Of a stretch of 51,691 nt of DNA, positions 25,222-34,453 are shown one piece after another. The translations under genes and the position numbers were made by a program. The notes beneath the pieces are model-generated. The model saw only the letters and a list, made by a program, of their open reading frames with translations, was not told where the DNA came from and ran no database searches. Source of the stretch: an uncultured bacterium (lineage in GTDB: Bacteria; Bacillota; Clostridia; Oscillospirales; Ruminococcaceae). Each line of letters begins with the position of its first letter. The stretch's first letter is position 1. The stretch lies in contig CAKXHL010000016.1 in the NCBI GenBank assembly GCA_934875375.1, positions 1 to 51,691 of the forward strand, in the 5' to 3' direction.

Positions 25222-27954
25222 ATGGGGCTTTTTGAAAAAATTTTTGGTAGCTATTCCCAAAGGGAATTAAAGAATATCCGTCCGATTGTCGACCGGGTTC
25301 TCTCTTTGGAAGACAAATATAAGGCGATGTCTGACCGGCAGCTGCAGGAGCAGACGCCGGCTTTAAAAGCGCGTCTTGCCGCCGGCGAAACCCTCGACGA
25401 CATTCTGCCCGACGCGTTTGCCGTCTGCCGGGAGGCCGCCGACCGGGTGCTGGGAATGCGCCCTTTCCCGGTGCAGGTTTTGGGCGGTGTAGTGCTGCAT
25501 CAGGGCCGCATTTCCGAAATGAAAACCGGCGAGGGTAAAACGCTGGTGGCCACCCTGCCCGCCTACCTCAACGCCCTGGAGGGTAAAGGCGTGCACATCG
25601 TCACCGTGAACGATTACCTAGCCAAGCGCGACTCGGAATGGATGGGCAAGGTCTACCGCTTTTTGGGACTTTCCGTGGGGCTGATCGTCCACGACCTCAA
25701 CTCCGATCAGCGCCGGCAGGCCTACGCCGCCGACATTACCTACGGCACCAACAACGAAATGGGATTTGACTATCTGCGGGATAACATGGCGGTGCGCAAG
25801 GAAAATCAGGTACAGCGCGGCCATCATTACGCCATTGTGGACGAGGTGGACTCCATTTTAATCGACGAGGCCAGAACGCCTTTGATTATCTCCGGCCCCG
25901 GCGCAAAATCCACCGATCTGTACCAGATGACCGATCAGCTGGTGAAAAACATGCGCTTTGTCAAGGTCAAGGAGCTGGACTCCAAGGAAGAACACGACGA
26001 TGTGGATGGAGACTACATTGTGGACGAAAAAGCCCGCACCGCCACCCTTACCCCAGCGGGCGTGAAAAAAGCCGAGGCCTTTTTCCAGATCGATAACCTG
26101 ATGGACATGGAAAATGCCACCTATCTACACCATGTCAATCAGGCCATTAAAGCATACGGCACCATGCGCCGGGATATCGACTATGTGGTGAAAGACGGCC
26201 AGGTGCTGATTGTAGACGAATTTACCGGTCGTATCATGATGGGCCGTCGCTATAACGAGGGACTGCATCAGGCCATTGAGGCCAAAGAGGGGGTCAGCAT
26301 TCAAAAAGAGTCCCAGACGCTGGCCACCATTACTTTCCAGAACTATTTCCGCATGTACGACAAGCTGGCCGGTATGACCGGTACGGCTATGACGGAAGAA
26401 GGCGAGTTCCGGGAGATCTACAGGCTGGATGTGATCGAGATTCCCACCAACAAGCCGGTGCAGCGGGACGACCGCCCCGACGTGGTTTATAAAACCGAGC
26501 AGGGCAAGTTTAATGCCGTGATTGACGATATCGCCGCCTGTCATGAAAAAGGGCAGCCGGTGCTGGTGGGCACTATCTCCATCGAAAAATCGGAGCTTTT
26601 GTCCAAGATGCTGCGCCGCCGCGGCATTGCCCATGAAGTGCTCAACGCCAAGTATCACGAAAAAGAAGCCCAGATCGTAGCGCAGGCCGGCCATTTCGGC
26701 GCGGTGACCATCGCCACCAACATGGCGGGCCGCGGTACCGACATCGTGCTGGGCGGCAACGCGGAATACGCCGCCAAGGATCAGCTGCGCCGGGAGGGCA
26801 TGAGCGAGGAAATGATTTTGGAGGCCACCGGCTTCGGCGAGACCGACGATCAGCAGATTCTCGACGCACGCGCCCGCTTTGCCCAGCTTTTGGCAAAATT
26901 TAAAGAGGAATTTGCCCCTCAGGCTGAAAAGGTCAAAGAGGCGGGCGGCTTATACATCATCGGCACCGAGCGGCACGAATCCCGCCGGATTGACAATCAG
27001 CTGCGCGGCCGCGCCGGCCGTCAGGGCGACCCGGGCGCCACCCGCTTCTACCTGTCGCTGGAAGACGATCTGATGCGGCTATTCGGCGGCGAGCGCATCT
27101 TTAACATGATGGATTCCATCGGCCTGGACGAAAATACCCCCATCGAAAACAAAATGCTCTCCCACGCCATCGAAAGCGCCCAGAGCAAGGTGGAGGGCCG
27201 CAATTTTGCCACCAGAAAACGGGTGCTGGAATACGACGATGTGATGAACAAGCAGCGCGAAACCATTTACGGCCAGCGCGCCAGCGTCTTAAACGGCGAC
27301 AGTCTCAAAGATACCATCCTCAAGATGACCGAGAGCACTATTTCCGACGCGGTGGATCTTTTCTTGGCCGACGACGAAAATAAAGACGAATGGAACCTTA
27401 AGGGTCTGAAAGTCCATTTCGGCGGCTGGCTGTGCTCCGACGAAGACTTTGTCTACGACGGCCGCCAACTGGACGATGTATCCAAGGCGGATATCCGAGA
27501 TACGCTGATTAGTCGGGCAAAAGAGCGCTACGGGCAGCGGGAAGCGGAAATCGGCAGTGATTTGATGCGGGAGCTGGAACGGGTCGTGCTTTTGCGCAAC
27601 GTGGATACCAAATGGATGGATCACATCGACGCCATGGATGAGCTCAAGCGCGGCATCTCCTTACAGGCATACGCCCAGCGGGATCCGGTGGTAGAATACC
27701 GGATGGTTGGTTCCGATATGTTCGACGAAATGGTCCAGTCTATCAAAGAGGATACGGTAAAAATGATGCTCACCGTACGGGTCAGCCGGGAGGCGCCTCG
27801 CCGCGAGCAGGTGGCTAAACCCATGACCACTTCCGGCGGTTCTTCCGACGGGACGGTGAAAAAAGAGCCGGTTAAGGTCGGCAAAAAGGTGGGCCGCAAC
27901 GATCCCTGCCCCTGCGGCAGCGGTAAGAAATATAAACACTGCTGTGGAAGATAA
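25222..27954 (+). CDS. secA: SecA preprotein translocase ATPase
   Basis: 910 residues. The DEAD-like motor is complete: EMKTGEGKTLVATLPAYL (Walker A, near 100), YGTNNEMGFDYLRDNM, DEVDSILIDEARTPLIISGP (Walker B, near 210), the second half with GRGTDIVLGGNAEY, ERHESRRIDNQLRGRAGRQGDPG, and the C-terminal zinc motif DPCPCGSGKKYKHCC for SecB/lipid contact. It drives proteins through SecYEG. Start ATG at 25222 has GAGGAGG upstream; the longer frame from 25177 is not needed. Single copy visible, with own promoter and terminator. Confidence 0.97.
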   Translation: MGLFEKIFGSYSQRELKNIRPIVDRVLSLEDKYKAMSDRQLQEQTPALKARLAAGETLDDILPDAFAVCREAADRVLGMRPFPVQVLGGVVLHQGRISEMKTGEGKTLVATLPAYLNALEGKGVHIVTVNDYLAKRDSEWMGKVYRFLGLSVGLIVHDLNSDQRRQAYAADITYGTNNEMGFDYLRDNMAVRKENQVQRGHHYAIVDEVDSILIDEARTPLIISGPGAKSTDLYQMTDQLVKNMRFVKVKELDSKEEHDDVDGDYIVDEKARTATLTPAGVKKAEAFFQIDNLMDMENATYLHHVNQAIKAYGTMRRDIDYVVKDGQVLIVDEFTGRIMMGRRYNEGLHQAIEAKEGVSIQKESQTLATITFQNYFRMYDKLAGMTGTAMTEEGEFREIYRLDVIEIPTNKPVQRDDRPDVVYKTEQGKFNAVIDDIAACHEKGQPVLVGTISIEKSELLSKMLRRRGIAHEVLNAKYHEKEAQIVAQAGHFGAVTIATNMAGRGTDIVLGGNAEYAAKDQLRREGMSEEMILEATGFGETDDQQILDARARFAQLLAKFKEEFAPQAEKVKEAGGLYIIGTERHESRRIDNQLRGRAGRQGDPGATRFYLSLEDDLMRLFGGERIFNMMDSIGLDENTPIENKMLSHAIESAQSKVEGRNFATRKRVLEYDDVMNKQRETIYGQRASVLNGDSLKDTILKMTESTISDAVDLFLADDENKDEWNLKGLKVHFGGWLCSDEDFVYDGRQLDDVSKADIRDTLISRAKERYGQREAEIGSDLMRELERVVLLRNVDTKWMDHIDAMDELKRGISLQAYAQRDPVVEYRMVGSDMFDEMVQSIKEDTVKMMLTVRVSREAPRREQVAKPMTTSGGSSDGTVKKEPVKVGKKVGRNDPCPCGSGKKYKHCCGR

Positions 27955-27959
27955 ATCGA

Positions 27960-27990
27960 AAAAAGTCGGACCTTAAGGTCCGGCTTTTTT
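27960..27990 (+). terminator. Terminator of secA
   Basis: Stem GTCGGACCTT / AAGGTCCGGC at 27965-27984 with little or no loop, followed by six T; probably bidirectional with the converging lipoprotein pseudogene. Confidence 0.85.
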
Positions 27991-27995
27991 CGATT

Positions 27996-29398
27996 TCAGT
28001 CTATTTTTTTTGCATCAGAAAAATAAAAGGTTCCATCTTCCCGCTTCTCAAAACAGTATTCGGCGGCATTCGTCTTTTGTATCATGAAGCATCCAAATAA
28101 GTTTCGTAGCAAAGCACAAGCGTACTTTCTTCCCATCTCCAGCGAACAAGCTTTTCAAATCGGGAGGCCGCCTCTCCCTGATGCCTTTGACGAAAAATTC
28201 CTTTTTCCGTGTCATAAGCTGTTGTTCCCTGTTTGCTCGGGATAAAATCCATTCCAAAATAATAAAGGGCCGCCTGCTCCATTTCCTATCGGGACATCCA
28301 ATTCTGGTACCGGTTGGTTTGTACTTCTAAGCGGAAATCCAAAAATATAGCAAGGATTCTAAAAGCAAGGACGGCTCCATTTGCCAAGGCGGAACTGGAT
28401 TCTCCGCCAAATCAAAAAAGCGCCGCAGGCTTTCCGTCATTTTCACCGGATCCCGGTCAAACGTTTCGCCAAAAGGGAGGCCAATTACCGGCACGTCTTC
28501 CTGCCTCAGGTTATACGCCTCCATATAGGTTCCATCATAATCAGATGATTCATCCCCCACATCCATTAGCCATTCGCTGTACCCTGAGGGAAAGGGCGTA
28601 TTTCCAGGATCGAGGCAATTCAGCTTCAATCGATAGGTTGTTGCAGTATTTTGAAAAGATCTATATTTTCTCGTCAAACCTACCTCGTACTCGTCGCCAA
28701 GTTTTTGGAAAGTCACCTCGTCAAACGCGTACCCGTCCCATTCCTGCACTGTCCTAGCCGAATGATAGCATATTACCGCCAACTGTGCTACATCGCCGCT
28801 TTTCAGTGATGTGCAGAACCGTTCCATTTGGATATCCGGCAAATTTTCAAAAATGGTTTTCAGTTTTTTCCAAATAAGCTCCCCCTGGCACAACAGAAAT
28901 GTGATACCATTGTGGATCCAGATTTTCTTTCTGCACGGTAATAGTATACTTTCGATTGATCTGATAAACAGCCACTTGTATATCAATCTGTTCATCTTGA
29001 AAAGAAAGAACAGAATAAGAATCGTCTTTCGTTTTTCATCTCTTCGCTGCGGAGACTATCCATGAGTAAAATATTCAGACATTCCCACAAGAATTGTAAC
29101 AGGTAAGGATCATCCGGTGCCAAATTGCAGACAGACAGGCTATCCGGTGCAGACCCATAATTACAGCCAACGGAGTGTTTTCCTGAGGGGGTACACACGA
29201 CATTTAAAACCTCTTTGAATCCATCGTCGGAAAGAGTCATTTACTTTTCAACATCTTTGTCGTTAAAAGTGGATATCTCTTCTGCAAAGGATTCGTCCTG
29301 CACCACCTCTGCCAGGGGAAATTCTGACAAGCACTTAGAACCAAAAGCAACATCGGCAGAATCAAAAACAATCTTCTCTTTTTCGCTGAAAAAATCAT
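27996..29398 (-). pseudogene. Degraded lipoprotein gene with many frameshifts
   Basis: Piecing frames together on the minus strand gives one former protein. It begins MIFSAKKRRLFLILPMLLLVLSAC at 29398, a lipoprotein signal with an LSAC lipobox. Then follow AEVVQDESFAEEISTFNDKDVEK, MTLSDDGFKEVLNVVCTPSG, KDDSYSVLSFQDEQIDIQVAV, LPDIQMERFCTSLKSGDVAQL through LLLESLLYFW, ALYYFGMDFIPSKQGTTAY, and finally IQKTNAAEYCFEKREDG, stop at 27996. Each change of piece needs a shift of frame, at least five in all, and one stop separates the first pieces. I do not recognise the family. The length would have been about 450 residues, anchored outside the membrane. Surrounding essential genes are intact, so this is true decay and not poor sequence. 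Confidence 0.75.
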
Positions 29399-29519
29399 TT
29401 ATTCGCCACCCTTTCATTTTTTCAGTATACTATGCATCCTCTGTTTTTGGCAACGACTTTCTTCCCCTTTCCAAACAGACGAAATTTGTGGTATACTACC
29501 TTTAGAAAGGCGTGAAATC

Positions 29520-30764
29520 ATGATCGAAATGAAAGAAGAACAAGAACGCGCCATTTTGGTGGCGGTGGATACCGGAGAATATGACGCAGCGGTATCTTTG
29601 GACGAATTGGAAGAGCTGGCTCAAACAGCCGGCGCTGTTGTGCTGGGTAAAATCAGTCAGAAACGTCCTGCCGTGGATAAAACCACCTGTGTAGGCAGCG
29701 GCATGCTCGAACAGATCAAAAATCAGGCGGCGGCGCTGGGAGCCAACCTTTTGATCTTCGATCATGAACTAACTGCCAGCCAGCTGCGTAATATTGAAGA
29801 AGCTACCGATCTGGCTGTGGTGGATCGTACCACCCTGATTCTGGATATTTTTGCCCAGCGGGCCCGCAGCCGGGAAGGTAAGCTACAGGTAGAGCTGGCG
29901 CAACAGAAATACCGGCTACCTCGGCTGATGGGGCAAGGAACCGCCCTGTCGCGTTTGGGCGGCGGCATTGGCACCAGGGGACCCGGCGAAAGCAAATTGG
30001 AAAGCGACCGGCGGCACATCCGGCGGCGGATTGAATCGCTGGAAGAACAGCTGCGGGATCTGGAACGGCAGCGCAGCACCCGGCGGGCGCGCCGCAAAAA
30101 AGATGGCGTGATAACGGTGGCCATCGTCGGCTACACCAATGTAGGGAAATCTACCCTGCTCAACACGCTCACCAATGCAGGCGTTTTGGCAGAAGATAAA
30201 TTGTTTGCCACCCTGGATCCTACTGCCCGGGCACTGACTTTGCCAGACGGGAGAACCATCATGCTCATTGATACAGTAGGATTGGTGCGCCGGCTGCCGC
30301 ACCAACTGGTAGAAGCGTTCCAATCGACTCTGGAAGAAGCGGCGGACGCAGATCTTCTGCTGCATGTGTGCGACATTTCCAGTCCGGAAGCGGACGATCA
30401 GATTGAAGTGACCCGCCGTTTGCTGGATGAGCTGGGATGCACCGGTACGCCGGTGGTCACGGCGCTGAATAAATGCGACCAGTTGGAAAGTATGCCTGCC
30501 ATTATGGGCAGCGGGACGGTACTAATCTCCGCCAGGACGGGTTATGGTTTGAATCGGTTGCTGGAGGCAATGGCAAAGGCCCTGCCGCCCAGCCAGCTTC
30601 GAATGAGGCTGCTTTTACCCTATGAAAAAGCGGCACTGGCCGCCGAAATCCGGGAAAGCGGCAAAATTTTTTCAGAGGAGTACACACCTGACGGCCTTTT
30701 GCTGGATGCGCTGGTAAGTACGCGGATCAGCTGGAAATTGGAAGACTTTCAGGCAGATGGCTGA
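29520..30764 (+). CDS. hflX: HflX ribosome-associated GTPase
   Basis: 414 residues. The N-terminal HflX domain has LLIFDHELTASQLRNIEEATDLAVVDRT, and the glycine-rich linker RLGGGIGTRGPGESKLESDRR leads to the G domain: G1 GYTNVGKSTLLN (near 201), G3 DTVGLVRRLPHQLVEAF and G4 ALNKCD. HflX splits stalled or hibernating ribosomes after stress. ATG 29520 follows AAAGGCGTG; ATG at 29529 is a possible alternative. A -10 TATACT lies about 30 bases upstream. A weak hairpin plus T run (about 30785-30818) follows the stop. Confidence 0.93.
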   Translation: MIEMKEEQERAILVAVDTGEYDAAVSLDELEELAQTAGAVVLGKISQKRPAVDKTTCVGSGMLEQIKNQAAALGANLLIFDHELTASQLRNIEEATDLAVVDRTTLILDIFAQRARSREGKLQVELAQQKYRLPRLMGQGTALSRLGGGIGTRGPGESKLESDRRHIRRRIESLEEQLRDLERQRSTRRARRKKDGVITVAIVGYTNVGKSTLLNTLTNAGVLAEDKLFATLDPTARALTLPDGRTIMLIDTVGLVRRLPHQLVEAFQSTLEEAADADLLLHVCDISSPEADDQIEVTRRLLDELGCTGTPVVTALNKCDQLESMPAIMGSGTVLISARTGYGLNRLLEAMAKALPPSQLRMRLLLPYEKAALAAEIRESGKIFSEEYTPDGLLLDALVSTRISWKLEDFQADG

Positions 30765-30916
30765 AAGCCGCCGGCTTTGACTCGTTCGGGTGAAAAGGAC
30801 CCGTAGCGTTTTTCATTCTCTGGGCATTTTCTCGATTGGCTTTATAGGGCGTCTTGCCTTACAAAAAAAGAGATTTGCCCCTTCTTCATCAAAAAAATGT
30901 AAAGCAAGGTGAAATT

Positions 30917-31825
30917 GTGAATGAAAAACAAAAATACGAAAAAATTATCCTGAAAATATCCCTCTATGCGGGAATGGCTTTCGTCGTTGTCGAGCTTTTG
31001 ATGTCATTATGGAGCAACTCCCAGGCTATTTTGATGGATGCGGTATTTGACGCGGCTGAGCTGATTGTCATCGGTCTCTCCCTATTTTTAACTCCGCTTT
31101 TTTATCAGCCGGTCAGCGAGAAAAAGCCCTACGGCTATTCCCAGTTTGAATCGGTGTTTATCATTGTCAAAGGTTTTATGCTCATTTCCGTCACCATAGG
31201 GCTAATTACCAACAACATCCAGATTTTACTGCAGGGCGGCCGTCATCTGAATCATGGCCAAATTTCCGCTTTTGAGTTTATTCTGGCGTTTTTCAGCCTT
31301 TTGGTGCTGCTTTTGATGTGGCACTTTCATAAAAAGACCGCATCTCCTACAGTAGAAGCGGAAATTTACGGCTGGAAAGTAGATTTTCTGTGCAGCATGG
31401 GAATTGCGGCGGCGTTTTTTGCTCAGGTTTTTTTATCAGAAACGCCAGCGAAAAAAATTGCGCCCTATTTTGACCAGATTGTAGCGATCGTCATTGCGCT
31501 ATTCATGCTGCCCCAGCCGGTAAAAATGATTGCCGACGCTTTTCGCAGCATCTTTCTGCTTGCCCCCAAGGAAGACATCGTTTATAAAGTAAAGGAAATT
31601 TCTCATCATATTCTCGACGATTTTCAATATACCGGTACTTTTTATGATGTGGTGCTCACTGGCCGGCGGATGTGGATTTCCATTTATTTTAAACCTAAAA
31701 GCGATGTAGTATCCATGACGCTTCTGCATGAAATATACGACGAAATCTATACGGCCTTGGGACAGGAATTTGACGATTATTCTTTGGAACTGGTACCGGA
31801 ATTGGAAGAACAGACGGATCTGTAA
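30917..31825 (+). CDS. Cation diffusion facilitator family transporter
   Basis: 302 residues. Five to six membrane helices begin LKISLYAGMAFVVVELLMSLW; ILMDAVFDAAELIVIGLSL holds the helix II metal-site D-x-x-x-D, and GWKVDFLCSMGIAAAFFAQ the helix V D. A cytoplasmic C-terminal domain ends in ELVPELEEQTDL. CDF proteins export divalent metals such as Zn, Mn or Fe by proton antiport. The metal cannot be told from the motif alone (helix II D-x-x-x-D and V D pattern differs from the usual H/D-x-x-x-D Zn pair). GTG start at 30917 follows AAGGTG; the nearby ATG is out of frame. Confidence 0.85.
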   Translation: MNEKQKYEKIILKISLYAGMAFVVVELLMSLWSNSQAILMDAVFDAAELIVIGLSLFLTPLFYQPVSEKKPYGYSQFESVFIIVKGFMLISVTIGLITNNIQILLQGGRHLNHGQISAFEFILAFFSLLVLLLMWHFHKKTASPTVEAEIYGWKVDFLCSMGIAAAFFAQVFLSETPAKKIAPYFDQIVAIVIALFMLPQPVKMIADAFRSIFLLAPKEDIVYKVKEISHHILDDFQYTGTFYDVVLTGRRMWISIYFKPKSDVVSMTLLHEIYDEIYTALGQEFDDYSLELVPELEEQTDL

Positions 31826-31838
31826 AGGAGATATTGCA

Positions 31839-32039
31839 ATGGATTTATTTTTTTCTCTGAATATCGGGGTAATCGGAGGCGCTGATGGGCCAACTGCTAT
31901 TTTTGTCAGCGGCGGCCCTTCTGTTTGGTTCTGGGTTGGCGTGGGAATTACAGTTGTGGCAGCCGTTGGTTTATTTGTCTATTGGTTACATCGCTTGACA
32001 AGGGCACACAGCCCTTTGTCGTGTGCGATGGATAAGTAA
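31839..32039 (+). CDS. Small membrane protein with a decarboxylase-beta-like GGADGPTAIF motif
   Basis: 66 residues. The N-terminus contains NIGVIGGADGPTAIF, which matches the sodium-site motif of the beta subunits of Na+-translocating decarboxylases (OadB/GcdB), then one clear membrane helix (WFWVGVGITVVAAVGLFVYW) and a short charged tail. Far too short to be a full beta subunit. AAAGGAG lies eight bases before ATG 31839 and 13 bases separate it from the CDF gene, so it appears to be translated and co-transcribed. Its last codons run into the presumed ICE boundary, so the native C-terminus may have been replaced. Function unknown. Confidence 0.6.
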   Translation: MDLFFSLNIGVIGGADGPTAIFVSGGPSVWFWVGVGITVVAAVGLFVYWLHRLTRAHSPLSCAMDK

Positions 32040-32042
32040 AAG

Positions 32043-33548
32043 TCAAATTTTCCACTCAATCGAAACGTGTTCGTCGGTTGCGCGGATCTGTGAGATCAGG
32101 CCGTCGGCAACCTGCCGCCTGTCCTCAAAGTCAATTTCTTCCCATTGGTTGAGGTAGACCGACAGCCGCTCGATCTGCTCCGGGGACATGATTTCCGCCG
32201 ACAGCGCCGCGATCTCTTTTGTCAAGGCTTGGCGGTGTGTGTCCAGCTCCTCGATTTTGCTGTTGGCATAGGACAGCAGCACAGCATTAGCCCCGGTCAG
32301 AGTATTCAGCAGTTTTTCAATCTCCTCCTCCACGCGGGCAAACTCCATGTTCAGCGCGGTCAATTTGGGATTGACCGTTTCCCGCTTTGCCGTCAGCGTC
32401 TGGAACTCGGACAGCTTCTTGACCATTTCGCCGTACAGGAACCTTTCAAATTCCCGTGTACGGAGCGTCCCGCAGCCGTCACAGCTTTTACTGTCGGCCC
32501 GCTTGGAGCAGCGGAGATACTGAACGCCTGTCGGATTGCCGACGCTCATAAGCGCGTATCCGCAGCGGCCACACTTGACCTTTCCGGCAAGCCATGTGTT
32601 CTTTGCCTTTCGCCCGCCTTGGAACGTCTTGTTCGCCATGAGCTTCTTCCGGCAGCGCAGCCATGTATCAGACGATACCAGCCCCTCGCTGGGAGCAAGA
32701 ACAAGTATCTGATCTTTCAGGTGCTTGTTTTTTCTTTCCTGCACATCCCGGCCCTGATAGAGATAGCAGCCGTTTGTTCCGGCAAAATCTGTCGCTTCAT
32801 TGACTACCACCGTCCCCTGACTTTTGAAGAACTCGTACATATCGAGGTCGGCCTGCGCGTAAATGGGATTTCTCAAAAGCTGGGAGATAAAGCCCCGTGT
32901 CATTTCCTTGCCGTAGATCAGGATGCCCTCGTCGGCAAAGTAACGGGCGATGTCCCCGAAAGAGGTTGCGGGCTGAGAGTACATTTCAAACATCAGCTTT
33001 GCAATATCTGCCGTTTCCGGGTCAGGCTTCATCATTTTTGTGCGGATGCCCTCAATGGTGGTCGGCTCCAGTTGGAAGCCGTAGGGGGCCGCGCCGCTCA
33101 TGTGAAAACCGTGCTGGCAGCGGGAATAGTAGGCATCAGTCACGCGCTTCTGGATGGTTTCACGTTCAAGCTGGGCGAACACAATGCAGATATTCAGCAT
33201 GGCCCGCCCCATCGGGGTGGACGTGTCAAACTTCTCCGTGGAAGATACGAACTCAACATTGTATTCCTGAAAAGTTTCCATCATGGTTGCGAAGTCCAGA
33301 ATGGAACGGCTGATACGATCCAGCTTGTAGACCACTACGCGCTTGATCAGGCCCCGGCGAATATCGGCCATCATTTCTTGGAACTTGGGCCTGTCGGTAT
33401 TCTTGCCGGAATAGCCCTTGTCGGTGTACTTGCGGAAATTGCCTCCTCTCAATTCATACTTGCAGAACTCAATCTGGCTTTCAATGCTGATACTGTCCTT
33501 GCGGTCAACGGACTGTCTGCCATAAATGGCATCTTCACGAATAATCAT
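32043..33548 (-). CDS. Large serine recombinase (integrase) of the ICE
   Basis: 501 residues. The resolvase domain has the catalytic serine in IYGRQSVDRKDSIS (S13), with YTDKGYSGKNTDRPKFQEMM and VYKLDRISRSILDF. The recombinase domain (about 160-270) is followed by a zinc ribbon (CGRCGYALMS, YLRCSKR, CDGCG) and a coiled coil (about 385-450). It inserts and excises the element by site-specific recombination. It stands alone at the element end, just inside the presumed boundary. It has its own near-consensus promoter. It lacks the DUF4368 tail of the remnant at 1044, so the two mobile elements used different recombinases. Confidence 0.93.
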   Translation of the reverse strand: MIIREDAIYGRQSVDRKDSISIESQIEFCKYELRGGNFRKYTDKGYSGKNTDRPKFQEMMADIRRGLIKRVVVYKLDRISRSILDFATMMETFQEYNVEFVSSTEKFDTSTPMGRAMLNICIVFAQLERETIQKRVTDAYYSRCQHGFHMSGAAPYGFQLEPTTIEGIRTKMMKPDPETADIAKLMFEMYSQPATSFGDIARYFADEGILIYGKEMTRGFISQLLRNPIYAQADLDMYEFFKSQGTVVVNEATDFAGTNGCYLYQGRDVQERKNKHLKDQILVLAPSEGLVSSDTWLRCRKKLMANKTFQGGRKAKNTWLAGKVKCGRCGYALMSVGNPTGVQYLRCSKRADSKSCDGCGTLRTREFERFLYGEMVKKLSEFQTLTAKRETVNPKLTALNMEFARVEEEIEKLLNTLTGANAVLLSYANSKIEELDTHRQALTKEIAALSAEIMSPEQIERLSVYLNQWEEIDFEDRRQVADGLISQIRATDEHVSIEWKI

Positions 33549-33592
33549 TTGGTGCTCCTTTCCGTGTAGGAGCTACCAAACCTTACACCTAT

Positions 33593-33631
33593 ATTATACC
33601 TCTGGCAGCCCCGCATCTCAAGGATGTCCCG
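33593..33631 (-). promoter_or_regulatory. Recombinase promoter with shared upstream box
   Basis: Minus strand: TTGAGA (33616-33621), 17-base spacer, TATAAT (33593-33598), 45 bases before the recombinase start. The box CTCAAGGATGTCCCG (plus-strand sense, 33617-33631) covers the -35 and is identical to one at 40445-40459, suggesting a common regulator. Confidence 0.8.
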
Positions 33632-33633
33632 CA

Positions 33634-33822
33634 TTAGTGCATCTGCGCCCGTCCCGGCGCATACTTCACAAAGACCTCATACAGACAGCTTTCAATCTCA
33701 CGCTTGCGCTTATCCCGTGCTCGGGGAGAGAGCATCGGGGTCAGATTTTCCACGGTGATGGATTTGCCCTGAAAAGACGCGGTTTTGACTTCCTTGTGAT
33801 AGCCGACTCTTGCCTCCGTCAT
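33634..33822 (-). CDS. Small conserved ICE protein of unknown function
   Basis: 62 residues, MTEARVGYHKEVKTASFQGK..., rich in Lys and Arg (SPRARDKRKREIESCLYEVF), with a perfect AGGAGGT site nine bases before ATG 33822. Small basic proteins at this place near the recombinase are common in Tn1549-like elements, possibly as excision helpers; I cannot assign a family. A hairpin with A/T flank (33894-33921) separates it from the noncoding spacer upstream. Its last codons precede the recombinase promoter by three bases. Confidence 0.7.
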   Translation of the reverse strand: MTEARVGYHKEVKTASFQGKSITVENLTPMLSPRARDKRKREIESCLYEVFVKYAPGRAQMH

Positions 33823-33893
33823 CTGAAAACCTCCTATAAAAATCAGCGGTGTGAATAGATTTGATGGTTTCCCATTGTCCGTGGGGAAACGTG

Positions 33894-33921
33894 AAAGGAC
33901 GGCACAAAAGCGCCGTCCTTT
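33894..33921 (-). terminator. Hairpin upstream of the 62-residue gene
   Basis: Perfect 10-bp stem AAAGGACGGC / GCCGTCCTTT with an 8-base loop. T-poor tail, so it is either a weak terminator for transcripts from the sigma-like gene or a leader structure for the small gene. Confidence 0.5.
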
Positions 33922-33933
33922 GACCTTGCCCCA

Positions 33934-33956
33934 CCTCTGGCCACGATGACCAGAAG
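33934..33956. repeat. ICE palindrome copy 1
   Basis: Arms CCTCTGGCCA and TGACCAGAAG around centre CGA. In the spacer, 112 bases upstream of the 62-residue gene. Confidence 0.85.
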
Positions 33957-33993
33957 CAGCGGGACGGTTGTTTTCCGTTTCAATCCACAAAAG

Positions 33994-34060
33994 AGGGAGC
34001 CGCCGCGCCGGATTGGTTTGGGCTGTCATAAGACAGAAAGGCCCGGTTTGACGGCTCCCT
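33994..34060. other. Inverted-repeat structured element in a noncoding spacer
   Basis: Outer arms AGGGAGCCG (33994-34002) and CGGCTCCCT (34052-34060) enclose an inner hairpin CTGTC-ATAA-GACAG, extended by GGG/CCC. It lies in a spacer of about 500 bases (33957-34453) in which I see no gene with a ribosome site. The frames open there on both strands overlap each other and look like chance. The rest of the spacer holds GC-rich short repeats and nothing I can name. It could be a structured RNA or a recombination or origin site. Confidence 0.45.
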
Positions 34061-34453
34061 GTATGATTGTTGTGTGCCGTTTTTGCCACGCATCCCCGGC
34101 ACGGGGAGTATTCCAGACCGCCGATGGCTTCGGCTGCATAGCCCCACAGCACCGCTGCCCGTGGAGGGCTGGCGCATACCGCAGGGACTCCCCCTCAAGT
34201 CTGTGGGAGGGCGTGAGCAAGTTTCATTATCCTCCGCGCTGTCCTCGCGCCCGGTTTGCCAGCACCGGGTCAAAGGCTACGTTGATCGCTCGGCCAGCTT
34301 GTCCATCACCTCCTGAACTGGCTGTCGTGGCGGCGCACCTTACGTCGCTATCACGCGGATTTCGTATCGGGAATACTGTCTATTCAGTTTTCAAGGCGAG
34401 GAAGAAAACTCCTCTCACCTATCAGGAGGTTTCGGGGGCAAATGTACTCCCTC

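Noticed and set aside
32145..33569. 474-codon plus-strand frame across the recombinase
   Set aside because: Shadow of the recombinase gene, no start site or family features.
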